From the NCBI GenBank assembly GCA_018716385.1, contig DVJZ01000040.1:1-57771 (forward strand): a DNA stretch of 57,771 bases, written 5' to 3'. The stretch is from Candidatus Enterenecus merdae. GTDB taxonomy: Bacteria > Bacillota > Clostridia > Oscillospirales > Oscillospiraceae. The position numbers and the translations under genes were made by a program. Below the pieces are notes generated by a model that was given only the letters and a program-made list of their open reading frames with translations, was not told where the DNA came from and searched no databases. Shown piece by piece: positions 16,322-22,815 of this stretch. Position 1 is the first letter of the stretch, and every line of letters begins with the position of its first letter.

Positions 16322-17227
16322 ATGGGCACAGCCTGTTTTGGTGTGGATATCGGGGGCACCGCCGTCAAGATGGGCCTGGTGGACGAGGAGGGGAACATCC
16401 TGCGGGACGTGAGCTTCCCCTCCCCTCGGGATCCCGAGGTCATGTTCGATGAGATCGCCCGACAGGCCAACCAGCTCCGGGACGCCTTCCCCGACTATGC
16501 CTGCCTGGGCATGGGGGTGGGTGTGCCCGGCCCCGTGCCCGACCAGGCCCGCGTCCACGGCTGTGTCAACTTGGGCTGGGGGATGGTGGACGTGTCCGGT
16601 GAGCTTGGCCGGCGTACTGGGCTGCCCGTGCGGGTGGAAAACGACGCCAACCTGGCCGCCTTTGGCGAGATGTGGCAGGGAGCTGGCCGGGGCCATCGCA
16701 ACTTAGTCATGCTCACCGTGGGCACCGGCGTGGGCGGAGGCGTCATTGCCGACGGGCGGATCGTCTCTGGATGGGCTGGGGCGGGGGGCGAGGTGGGCCA
16801 CATGCCCGTGCCCTGGCACCAGGATTGGCCGTGTACCTGCGGGAAGTGCGGCTGTCTGGAGGTCACCGCCTCGGCCACCGGTATCGTCCGCTCCGCCCGG
16901 CAATTCTCTCCCTTCGATCAGATGGAGGACCTCACTGCCCGGGATGTCTTTGACGCAGCCCGGTCTGGCAGCGCGGACGCCCAGAGGGTGGTGAAGGATG
17001 CCGCCAACTGCCTGGGCTACGCCGCGGCTATCATCGGCTGCGTGGTCAATCCCGAGCTGTTTGTGGTTGGCGGCGGCGTGTCCGCGGCGGGAGAGATGCT
17101 ACTGGCGCCCGTCCGGCAGGCATACCTGCAGTGGGTCTTCCCCCCTTGCCGGGGCGCCGCTTTCCGCCTGGCCAGCCTGGGCAACCAGGCGGGTATCTAT
17201 GGCGGAGCGGGGCTGTTTTTCTGTTAA
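16322..17227 (+). CDS. ROK family sugar kinase, probable glucokinase
   Basis: ATP-dependent hexose kinase of the ROK family, 301 residues. ATP loop FGVDIGGTAVKMGLVDEEG, catalytic VENDANLAAFGE (Asp), TVGTGVGGGVIADG, the zinc motif GEVGH...CTCGKCGCLE, and VVNPELFVVGGGVS. All key residues are present. It sits between a glucan hydrolase and phosphoglucose isomerase, so glucose is the likely substrate; other ROK specificities (N-acetylhexosamines, allose) are not formally excluded. ATG 16322 follows AAGGAGGG. Confidence 0.93.
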   Translation: MGTACFGVDIGGTAVKMGLVDEEGNILRDVSFPSPRDPEVMFDEIARQANQLRDAFPDYACLGMGVGVPGPVPDQARVHGCVNLGWGMVDVSGELGRRTGLPVRVENDANLAAFGEMWQGAGRGHRNLVMLTVGTGVGGGVIADGRIVSGWAGAGGEVGHMPVPWHQDWPCTCGKCGCLEVTASATGIVRSARQFSPFDQMEDLTARDVFDAARSGSADAQRVVKDAANCLGYAAAIIGCVVNPELFVVGGGVSAAGEMLLAPVRQAYLQWVFPPCRGAAFRLASLGNQAGIYGGAGLFFC

Positions 17228-17286
17228 GACTAATCCCTTTTCATTTATTACATCTCCATGGATTTTATAAAAAAGGAGCGTTTCCC

Positions 17287-18549
17287 ATGCTGAAGCTGGA
17301 GTTGGATAAGCTATCCCCTGACGTCACCCAGGCGCAGCTGAGCGCCATGGCCGGCGAGGTGGCCGCAGCCCACCAAAAGCTCTACGACCCATCTGCCCCT
17401 GGCGCCGATTTCACCGGCTGGGTGCGCCTGCCCCAGGGCTATGACCGGCAGGAGTTTGCCCGTATCCAACAGGCCGCGGCCCAGATCCGGGCTGACTCGG
17501 ACGTGCTGGTGGTGGTGGGCATTGGAGGCTCCTACCTGGGGGCCCGGGCCGCCCTGGAGATCTTCCCCTCCGACGGGCCGGAAATTTGCTTTGTAGGCTG
17601 CTCCCTTAGTCCCAATGAGACCCAGCGCGTTCTGGATCGGGTGCAGGATAGGCGCTGGTCCCTCAACGTGATCTCCAAGTCTGGGGGCACCACCGAGCCC
17701 GCCATCGCCTTCCGCCTGTTCCGCCAGCTGTTGGAGCGGCAGTATGGCTCCCAGGCCAACCGTCGCATCTACGCCACCACCGACCAGGCCCGGGGCGCCC
17801 TCAAGGCCCTGGCCGACCACAACGGCTGGCAGAGTTTCGTCATCCCTGACGCGGTGGGCGGTCGCTTCTCTGTGCTCACCGCAGTGGGGCTGCTGCCCAT
17901 CGCTGTGGGCGGCACCGACATCGCTCAGCTGATGGCTGGGGCGGCCCAGGCCATGGCCGACTTTGACCGCCGGGATATGGACAACCCTGTGTGGCAGTAT
18001 GTGGCCGCCCGCAACCTGCTCTACCGCCAGGGCAAGCGGGTGGAACTGTTTTGCAGCTATGAACCGGCCTATGCCTGCTTTGGCGAATGGCTCAAGCAGC
18101 TGTTTGGCGAGTCGGAGGGCAAGGATGGCAAGGGCCTCTTCCCCGCTTCCGCCCAGTTCACCACCGACCTGCATTCCCTGGGGCAGTATATCCAGGACGG
18201 GGAGCGCCTGCTGCTGGAAACTGTGCTCTATGTGGATGACACCGGCTGCGACCTGCCCATCCCGCATAGTGAAGACGATGGAGACAACTTGAACTACCTG
18301 GCTGGCAAGCCGTTGAGCTTCGTCCGTGAGATGGCCTTCCAGGGCACCCTGAACGCCCACCGGGAGGGCGGGGTCCCCGCCCTGGTGGTGCGCCTGCCCC
18401 GCATGGACGCCCACGCCTTGGGCCAGCTGTTCTACTTCTTTGAGCTGTCTTGCGGCATCAGCGGCCATGTGCTGGGGGTCAACCCCTTCAATCAGCCCGG
18501 TGTAGAGGCCTACAAGAAAAAAATGTTTGCCCTGCTGGGCCGGCCCTGA
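17287..18549 (+). CDS. pgi: glucose-6-phosphate isomerase
   Basis: Interconverts glucose-6-P and fructose-6-P. Two SIS-type domains: VVVGIGGSYLGARAALEIF (~residues 78-96), VISKSGGTTEPAIAFR, catalytic GEWLKQLFGESEGKDGKG, the HSEDDGDNLNYLAG loop and C-terminal NPFNQPGVEAYKKKMF with the catalytic Lys. 420 residues, slightly shorter than many bacterial Pgi proteins but with all motifs. ATG 17287 is behind AAAGGAGCG; a longer in-frame reading from 17131 runs through the ROK gene and is not credible. It completes the route from glycogen to glycolysis. Confidence 0.96.
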   Translation: MLKLELDKLSPDVTQAQLSAMAGEVAAAHQKLYDPSAPGADFTGWVRLPQGYDRQEFARIQQAAAQIRADSDVLVVVGIGGSYLGARAALEIFPSDGPEICFVGCSLSPNETQRVLDRVQDRRWSLNVISKSGGTTEPAIAFRLFRQLLERQYGSQANRRIYATTDQARGALKALADHNGWQSFVIPDAVGGRFSVLTAVGLLPIAVGGTDIAQLMAGAAQAMADFDRRDMDNPVWQYVAARNLLYRQGKRVELFCSYEPAYACFGEWLKQLFGESEGKDGKGLFPASAQFTTDLHSLGQYIQDGERLLLETVLYVDDTGCDLPIPHSEDDGDNLNYLAGKPLSFVREMAFQGTLNAHREGGVPALVVRLPRMDAHALGQLFYFFELSCGISGHVLGVNPFNQPGVEAYKKKMFALLGRP

Positions 18550-18596
18550 TCCCACCTTCCCCCATCATCTGCCCGCTGATGACTGTCGGACAACCC

Positions 18597-18625
18597 TTGC
18601 GCTTTGCCGTCCGCTATGTTATACT
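18597..18625 (+). promoter_or_regulatory. promoter of the 18.6-kb structured RNA candidate
   Basis: TTGCGC (18597-18602), 17-base spacer, TATACT (18620-18625); start expected near 18631, exactly at the 5' arm of the closing stem. Confidence 0.65.
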
Positions 18626-18629
18626 CCTT

Positions 18630-18820
18630 GGAGAAGGTGGGGCGCTTCCCCACTCATCCAGATAGCGTTACGGTTGAGCGATAATCGCCGCCTCAATGAA
18701 AGAAAGCGCGTTTGCTGCGGCGGCCGGTCACCGCCGCTTAGCGTTTGTGTGCGCGCACTTGGGCTTCCTTAAAAGCAATAGGTTGCCGGGCTATGATGGG
18801 GGATGCATTCTTTCTTCTCC
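18630..18820 (+). ncRNA. candidate structured non-coding RNA (~190 nt, unidentified)
   Basis: GGAGAAG (18630-18636) pairs with CTTCTCC (18814-18820), closing a ~190-base unit directly downstream of a promoter. Inside are a GTGGGG/CCCCAC hairpin, CATCC/GGATG and ATAGC/GCTAT long-range pairs, a TTGAG/CTCAA hairpin and an apical GCGGCGG/CCGCCGC stem. No supported reading frame. Size and closed ends recall 6S-type RNA, but I recognise no conserved sequence block and no T-tract terminator, so it could also be a leader for the following small ORF. Confidence 0.45.
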
Positions 18821-18847
18821 CGGTGGGCGGTTCCACCCTGCGTATAC

Positions 18848-18906
18848 GCGGATAGGATGAAATTGGTAAACATGCTGGATTTAGGTGCTACGCCTCAGGG
18901 AAGTTC
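18848..18906 (+). pseudogene. degenerate 5' part of a tRNA-Leu
   Basis: GCGGATAGG, then GAAATTGGTAAAC and TGCTGGATTTAGGT align base for base with the intact tRNA-Leu(UAG) 300 bases downstream through acceptor, D arm and anticodon loop. The anticodon stem (CTGGA against GCTAC) no longer pairs, and no T arm or CCA follows. It is a diverged fragment, not a copy of the local tRNA. Confidence 0.6.
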
Positions 18907-18912
18907 TTTGAA

Positions 18913-19080
18913 GTGATATCGTCTATTATAAAGTATGTAAAGTATGCAATATTGTGGCTACTTGTGCTGGTGGCTCTGTGTCTGTGTGGAACGGTTGTTA
19001 TGCAGATCATGAATTTTCTATTCTGCCTGAATCTGGAACAAGTCTTTGGCACTGGTTTTAAGGTTGGGTTCATCGCATGA
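18913..19080 (+). CDS. candidate small membrane protein
   Basis: 55 codons from GTG 18913 to TGA 19078-19080. The product reads MISSIIKYVKYAILWLLVLV and continues as one ~30-residue hydrophobic span (ending in MNFLFC) with a short polar tail ending in GFIA. AGGGAAG lies 9 bases upstream. It begins where the broken tRNA-Leu fragment ends, in DNA much poorer in GC than its surroundings. No family recognised. Because it is short and its start is non-ATG it may be chance, but the long uninterrupted hydrophobic run is suggestive of a real peptide (holin-like, toxin-like or membrane anchor are all untested options). Confidence 0.35.
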   Translation: MISSIIKYVKYAILWLLVLVALCLCGTVVMQIMNFLFCLNLEQVFGTGFKVGFIA

Positions 19081-19091
19081 CTGCTTTTATC

Positions 19092-19120
19092 TTGCGACAG
19101 TTTGATCCATAAGCTAAAAC
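19092..19120 (+). promoter_or_regulatory. probable tRNA-Leu promoter
   Basis: TTGCGA, 17-base spacer, TAAAAC about 30 bases before the tRNA; the -10 is weak. Confidence 0.45.
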
Positions 19121-19150
19121 GCAATGTTTAAATCATTACAGCCCATCTAT

Positions 19151-19235
19151 GCGGGTATGGCGGAATTGGCAGACGCGCAGGATTTAGGTTCCTGTGCCGC
19201 AAGGCGTGTGGGTTCGACCCCCACTACCCGTACCA
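19151..19235 (+). tRNA. tRNA-Leu (anticodon UAG)
   Basis: 85 bases including CCA. Acceptor GCGGGTA / TACCCGT with discriminator A; anticodon stem CAGGA/TCCTG with loop TTTAGGT gives UAG; class II variable arm and T arm GTGGGTTCGACCCCCAC. Confidence 0.97.
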
Positions 19236-19274
19236 AAACGAAAGACATGACCTTCGGTCATGTCTTTCGTTTTG
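19234..19274 (+). terminator. tRNA-Leu terminator; composite hairpin module, copy C
   Basis: CAAAACGAAAGACATGACC (19234-19252), loop TTC, GGTCATGTCTTTCGTTTTG (19256-19274): a perfect 19-bp stem starting in the tRNA CCA. A GCCGCCC-GTT-GGGTGGC hairpin follows, then ATGCTCGGGCGAAGTGAATTCG (19318 on), the same order as in copy B. Confidence 0.85.
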
Positions 19275-19464
19275 GGTTCCGCCGCCCGTTGGGTGGCTCC
19301 ACCCCTTGGTGATTGAAATGCTCGGGCGAAGTGAATTCGCCCTGCGCCGAGGTTTCCGCCGCTGGCGGAAACGCTCGTAACCTCGGGCCATGCTGGCCCG
19401 AAGTGCAAAGGAGGAGGTAGCCCGCGTGCGCGCTGACCCATCCTGGTTAATTGGGAAGAAATAC
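19275..19464 (+). repeat. tail of composite hairpin module copy C
   Basis: Contains GCCGCCCGTTGGGTGGC, the box around ATGCTCGGGCGAAGTGAATT, and GGTTTCCGCC/GGCGGAAACG inverted repeats. Related tails occur behind copies B and D. No gene seen. Confidence 0.55.
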
Positions 19465-19493
19465 TTGCCGTTTTCGCTGGCACGATGTATAAT
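19465..19493 (+). promoter_or_regulatory. promoter of the DUF4157 gene
   Basis: TTGCCG (19465-19470), 17-base spacer, TATAAT (19488-19493), leaving a leader of about 80 bases before the start codon. Confidence 0.75.
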
Positions 19494-19579
19494 TTGCTCA
19501 TCAAAATCACAGGAAAAACGGCGAAGCCGCCACAGAACAAAAGGGATATGGTCAATCACAGTCCGGAGGTGAGGAAATA

Positions 19580-21514
19580 TTGGAGCATCTGCGCAAGCAG
19601 CGAGAAAAGGCCCAGGGAGCCGGTCCTGCGTATCCACAGGTGCCTACGTCCACCGGGGTGGGCAACCAGGCCCTTCTGTCCCTGCTGGCAGCTCGGGAAG
19701 CACGGCAGTCTACCAGGTCCACATCCCGGGGCGAGTGGCTGGCCAACGCCATGCAGGCCAAGTTCGAGCGGCAGTTTGGCCCGCCCATGGATGATGTGCC
19801 AGTGGACGCACCTACCGAGTTTGACGCAGGGAGCCATACCTGCGGCAGCGATATTTCCATCGCGCCTGGGCAAGAAAGACGGGCAGAGCAAAGGCCCAAC
19901 CTTACCGGTATCCCCATGCAGATGAAACTGGACTTTGAACGGCGCAGCGGGCTTTCATTGGACGATGTACGGGTGCATTATAATTCGGATAAGCCGGAAA
20001 AGATTGACGCGCTTGCCTATACCCAGGGGACGCAGGTGTATATGGGGCCCGGTCAGGAGCGGCATTTGAGGCATGAACTGGGGCATGTGGTGCAGCAAAA
20101 ACAGGGGATCATTCGGCCAACCACCTGGATCCATGGGCTTCCGGTGAATGACTCGCTGGAGTTGGAACGCGCTGCAGATCTGGGCCCGAGTGTGTCGGCT
20201 CGCCCCCCGTCTTTGCCCCCTTCCCAGGGCGCCACAATACAGAGGTTTCATGCTGTATTGGCTGATCAAACCAAGGTACCGAACGGTTCCCATGGACCTC
20301 TCTTCTCCACACATAAAGTCGTGCATGATCCAACCGGGAGGATAGGAGCTTCCAATCCGCCCTCTCTTGAAAAATCCAATATCAACCAAAAATTAGAAGG
20401 AAAGATTATTGCTATTTTACATCAGATTCAGCAAAAAGAAGCCAATTCTGAACAGGAAATTTCCTCTCGCATGAGGCAAAGGCCTTCTCAGGCATCAAAT
20501 CGTTCTTCAGAAATGAATCAAGACACACCCTCTTCTGCGTCTTGTTTCCCTGGCTCTTCATTGTGCTTTGCGAACTCCCCAAGCAGCAGATATCATAAAC
20601 GCTCTTCTTTTGATGACGAACTATCAAATCTTTATGACCAATACTTTAGATTATCAGGCCGGATCTCTGAACCACAGTTACAGGACAGATCCCTGGGGGC
20701 GCAATATTTTAAAAGGAATCCCCGCGTGATTACAACAAACCAAATGACTCCGCCGCAACATAATCGGCTTGTCATAGTTAGCCCGCATCATAGGCAAATA
20801 CAAGTAGAGGATATAAAGTCACGATTCTATGTGGGCGAGGTTGAATCAGCCCAAAAACACCCCATGCTTGTTTCGGAAAATGGTCAGTTTGCGCTTACGG
20901 CGCTATATTCCGAACCAAAGGAAGTATACTTATCTGACCAGGCTTTCCTACAGGTGAAAGAAAGGTTAGAGACCAGAAACCACAATACGCCGTCTGACAA
21001 TGGCAATCTAGAACTATCTCCATTTTCCCTGGAAAAGAGGGGCCCATCCATTGAGGTAACTGTAAATGACAAGACGTATCAACTTCATCGATGCATTGTT
21101 CTCAAAGACCAACAGGCGCTTATCGCCCTGTCGACAACCGTCTGTAATTACATCAGGTTCAATGTTCTCGGTGATAATGGTACAAACGGCTTGTTTGTCA
21201 GCTTCGAGGAGAAGGATCAAAAATATGTGCCCTGGGGCTATCATCATGCCGCGATTCTTTGCAACGATGGCGATGACAATTTAACATTAGAAAACGGCGC
21301 TCGGAATGCTTGGCTTTTCAAGCAACTGGCGGAACGTCTTTCCATAGATGATCTGGTTGATTTAAAAAATGCGAGAAAAGGGTTCTCAGCGGTGAAAGGA
21401 ATCTTGGAAGAGATGAACAAAACATGGCATTTCCGCATGTATGGCCCGAGAGAGTATGGCCAGGATATGGAACATCAACTCATATCCCGGTTTAAACGTC
21501 CAGGACAATCATAA
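19580..21514 (+). CDS. DUF4157 (eCIS core domain) protein, candidate injected effector/toxin
   Basis: 644-residue protein starting at TTG 19580 behind GGAGGTGAGG. Residues ~112-180 match DUF4157 (IPMQMKLDFERRSGLSLDDV, VHYNSDKP, AYTQGTQVYMGPG) and carry the zinc-protease-like HELGHVVQQ, His165-Glu166-His169. This domain is known from cargo of extracellular contractile injection systems. Residues 1-110 are polar and low in complexity; 200-350 are Ser/Gln-rich and likely disordered; the last ~100 residues contain WGYHHAAILCNDGDDNLTLE and FRMYGPREYGQDMEHQ, which from memory resembles a module seen in other DUF4157 proteins. The rest is unknown. No signal peptide, membrane span, immunity gene or injection-system gene nearby. 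The 3' two-thirds are clearly poorer in GC than the chromosome. Confidence 0.85.
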   Translation: MEHLRKQREKAQGAGPAYPQVPTSTGVGNQALLSLLAAREARQSTRSTSRGEWLANAMQAKFERQFGPPMDDVPVDAPTEFDAGSHTCGSDISIAPGQERRAEQRPNLTGIPMQMKLDFERRSGLSLDDVRVHYNSDKPEKIDALAYTQGTQVYMGPGQERHLRHELGHVVQQKQGIIRPTTWIHGLPVNDSLELERAADLGPSVSARPPSLPPSQGATIQRFHAVLADQTKVPNGSHGPLFSTHKVVHDPTGRIGASNPPSLEKSNINQKLEGKIIAILHQIQQKEANSEQEISSRMRQRPSQASNRSSEMNQDTPSSASCFPGSSLCFANSPSSRYHKRSSFDDELSNLYDQYFRLSGRISEPQLQDRSLGAQYFKRNPRVITTNQMTPPQHNRLVIVSPHHRQIQVEDIKSRFYVGEVESAQKHPMLVSENGQFALTALYSEPKEVYLSDQAFLQVKERLETRNHNTPSDNGNLELSPFSLEKRGPSIEVTVNDKTYQLHRCIVLKDQQALIALSTTVCNYIRFNVLGDNGTNGLFVSFEEKDQKYVPWGYHHAAILCNDGDDNLTLENGARNAWLFKQLAERLSIDDLVDLKNARKGFSAVKGILEEMNKTWHFRMYGPREYGQDMEHQLISRFKRPGQS

Positions 21515-21561
21515 TCTAAATTTAGAACTTTAGTTTAAGGAAGACCTTAGTGCAGCATCGA

Positions 21562-21798
21562 ATGATCCATTCCCCTATCCCTTTCGCCTATGGCTGGGCT
21601 TACTAGACTGCCACAGCTGCGGCAGAGACAGTCGGTGGGTTTGACGTCACTGGCAGTATGCAAGGCGTGGACGGCTCCTTGCAGACGATTCTAAAAATAA
21701 TGGATACATGGGAATTGGAATTAGAGGATCCTGGATCCCTTGCTTGCAAAACCTATGGAACCGTAACGATCCCAAATGGCAGGCCAATCAGAAAATAG
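21562..21798 (+). pseudogene. gene remnant with in-frame stop
   Basis: Reading from ATG 21562, MIHSPIPFAYGWAY stops at TAG 21604-21606, but the same frame stays open for 63 more codons (ETVGGFDVTGSMQGVDGSLQ, then LKIMDTWELELEDPGSLACK) to TAG 21796-21798. The text looks like real protein, with no ribosome site for an internal start. It is most simply a decayed gene or the 3' end of one. No family recognised; the position behind the DUF4157 gene suggests the island once held more. Confidence 0.4.
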
Positions 21799-21818
21799 GC
21801 TCAAATTTGATTGTTCCA

Positions 21819-21918
21819 CTACGCCAAGAAGAAACGGACATCCTCAGGGGGATGTCCGTTCCTTCTTGGCGTAGCCTTTTGGGCCTTCGGCGGCCAAAGG
21901 CTGCCGCCACCTTTTAAA
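21819..21918 (+). repeat. composite hairpin module, copy D (terminator)
   Basis: CTACGCCAAGAAG...AACGGACATCC pairs with GGATGTCCGTT...CTTCTTGGCGTAG (21819-21874), and AGCCTTTTGGGCC-TTCG-GCGGCCAAAGGCT follows. Then comes TTCAAATGCTCGGGTGAAG, echoing copy C. It separates the island from the convergent NTF2-like gene. Confidence 0.75.
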
Positions 21919-21942
21919 ATTCAAATGCTCGGGTGAAGAGGC

Positions 21943-22281
21943 TTAGGCGTCGGTAAATACCTTGGCCATGATCTTCCATCCCTCCTCGTCTTTCTTCAGG
22001 GCATGGAAATCCACATAGTTCGCCCCGTGGTAGTTCTCCAGCGTGATGCGGATGACTGCGATATCATGCACAGCATCCAGGACATCCACCCGGGCCACAC
22101 AGTCCGTCGGGCCGGCCTGGGTGGCACCGTCAAACAGGGTCTGGATGGGCGCGCCGTTGATGGTAGCGCTCTGGTGAAACGCCAGCTTCATCAGCGCTCC
22201 GTCCCCCTTAGCGCAGCCGTCCACATACTGCTGAGCGGCGTGCAAGATCTCTTCATAGTCTTTCACTTTCAGCTCTTTCAT
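21943..22281 (-). CDS. NTF2-like / putative lumazine-binding family protein
   Basis: 112-residue soluble protein with the alpha-plus-beta cone fold pattern of NTF2-like proteins: N-terminal helix (KDYEEILHAAQQYVDGCAKG), LMKLAFHQSATING, then strands with VDVLDAVHDIAVIRITLEN, YVDFHALKKDEEGWKIMAKVF. This is the SnoaL / Lumazine_bd_2 pattern; substrate unknown. ATG 22281 lies behind GGAGGTCACAAGCC. A longer in-frame start at 22383 would run through the promoter and is rejected. Divergent from an HxlR regulator whose probable operator overlaps this gene's -35 region, so it is the likely regulated target. Confidence 0.8.
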   Translation of the reverse strand: MKELKVKDYEEILHAAQQYVDGCAKGDGALMKLAFHQSATINGAPIQTLFDGATQAGPTDCVARVDVLDAVHDIAVIRITLENYHGANYVDFHALKKDEEGWKIMAKVFTDA

Positions 22282-22318
22282 GGCTTGTGACCTCCCATAC
22301 TGTGATGTGCCGGATGGC

Positions 22319-22347
22319 TTGACAGTTCCCGGCTCTTCCGTTATCAT
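22319..22347 (+). promoter_or_regulatory. hxlR-type gene promoter
   Basis: TTGACA (22319-22324), 17-base spacer, TATCAT (22342-22347). Confidence 0.8.
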
Positions 22348-22373
22348 CATAGCATGAGCTTTCAAAGTTTCAA
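22346..22373 (-). promoter_or_regulatory. promoter of the NTF2-like gene
   Basis: Minus-strand TTGAAA (22373-22368), 16-base spacer, extended TGCTATGAT (TATGAT 22351-22346). Confidence 0.65.
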
Positions 22374-22398
22374 GTACGCACATTAAAGTGTGGTACTT
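22372..22398. promoter_or_regulatory. probable HxlR-family operator
   Basis: AAGTAC (22372-22377) and GTACTT (22393-22398) with matching inner CAC/GTG form a 27-base imperfect palindrome. It overlaps the minus-strand -35 and lies in the plus-strand leader, so one bound dimer could control both genes. GTAC-based palindromes are known for HxlR-type regulators. Confidence 0.65.
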
Positions 22399-22418
22399 AC
22401 CAAAAGGAGAGTGTTCTC

Positions 22419-22751
22419 ATGGGCCAGCGCTGTATCGCCGACGAATGCCTGGGCGCCACCGGGTTTAGCTATACCCTGTCCCTCATCAACGGCAAGTACA
22501 AGATGACCGTCCTCTATACCCTGATGGAGTTTGGAGTGGTGCGGTTCAACGAGATAAAGCGGTACATCGGCGGCATCTCCTATAAAACCCTCAGCTCCAC
22601 CCTGAAGGAGCTGGAGGCCGACGGGTTGATCCACCGGGAGGAGTACCCCCAGATCCCCCCCAAGGTGGAGTACAGCCTGACCCCCCGGGGGCAGTCCCTC
22701 ATCCCCATCCTGGACCAGATGTGCGAATGGGGAGATCAAAATCGGATGTGA
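22419..22751 (+). CDS. HxlR family transcriptional regulator
   Basis: 110-residue winged-helix regulator. The HxlR pattern is complete: INGKYKMTVLYTLMEFGVVRFNEIKRYI, GISYKTLSSTLKELEADGLI (recognition helix), REEYPQIPPKVEYSLTPRGQSL (wing). Cys5 and Cys10 in the N-terminus (MGQRCIADECLG) are candidate thiol sensors, since several HxlR proteins sense electrophiles or disulfide stress by such cysteines. AAAAGGAGAG precedes ATG 22419. Likely autoregulated and controlling the divergent NTF2-like gene. Confidence 0.93.
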   Translation: MGQRCIADECLGATGFSYTLSLINGKYKMTVLYTLMEFGVVRFNEIKRYIGGISYKTLSSTLKELEADGLIHREEYPQIPPKVEYSLTPRGQSLIPILDQMCEWGDQNRM

Positions 22752-22762
22752 GCAAAACTGAG

Positions 22763-22804
22763 AGCCCAGCTCCTGCCGCTTGCGCGGTAGGAGCTGGGCC
22801 TTTT
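22763..22804. terminator. terminator between convergent hxlR-type and P1B ATPase genes
   Basis: GCCCAGCTCCTgCCGC, TTGC loop, GCGGtAGGAGCTGGGC followed by CTTTT on the plus strand. Confidence 0.85.
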
Positions 22805-22815
22805 CCCAAGCCGTC

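Noticed and set aside
17131-17286. N-terminal extension of pgi into the ROK gene
   Set aside because: Overlaps another gene in a different frame; the ribosome site points to ATG 17287.
19580-21514. Prophage or complete contractile injection cluster
   Set aside because: No tail, sheath, baseplate, portal, terminase, integrase or lysis gene lies within the window; only the DUF4157 protein points that way.
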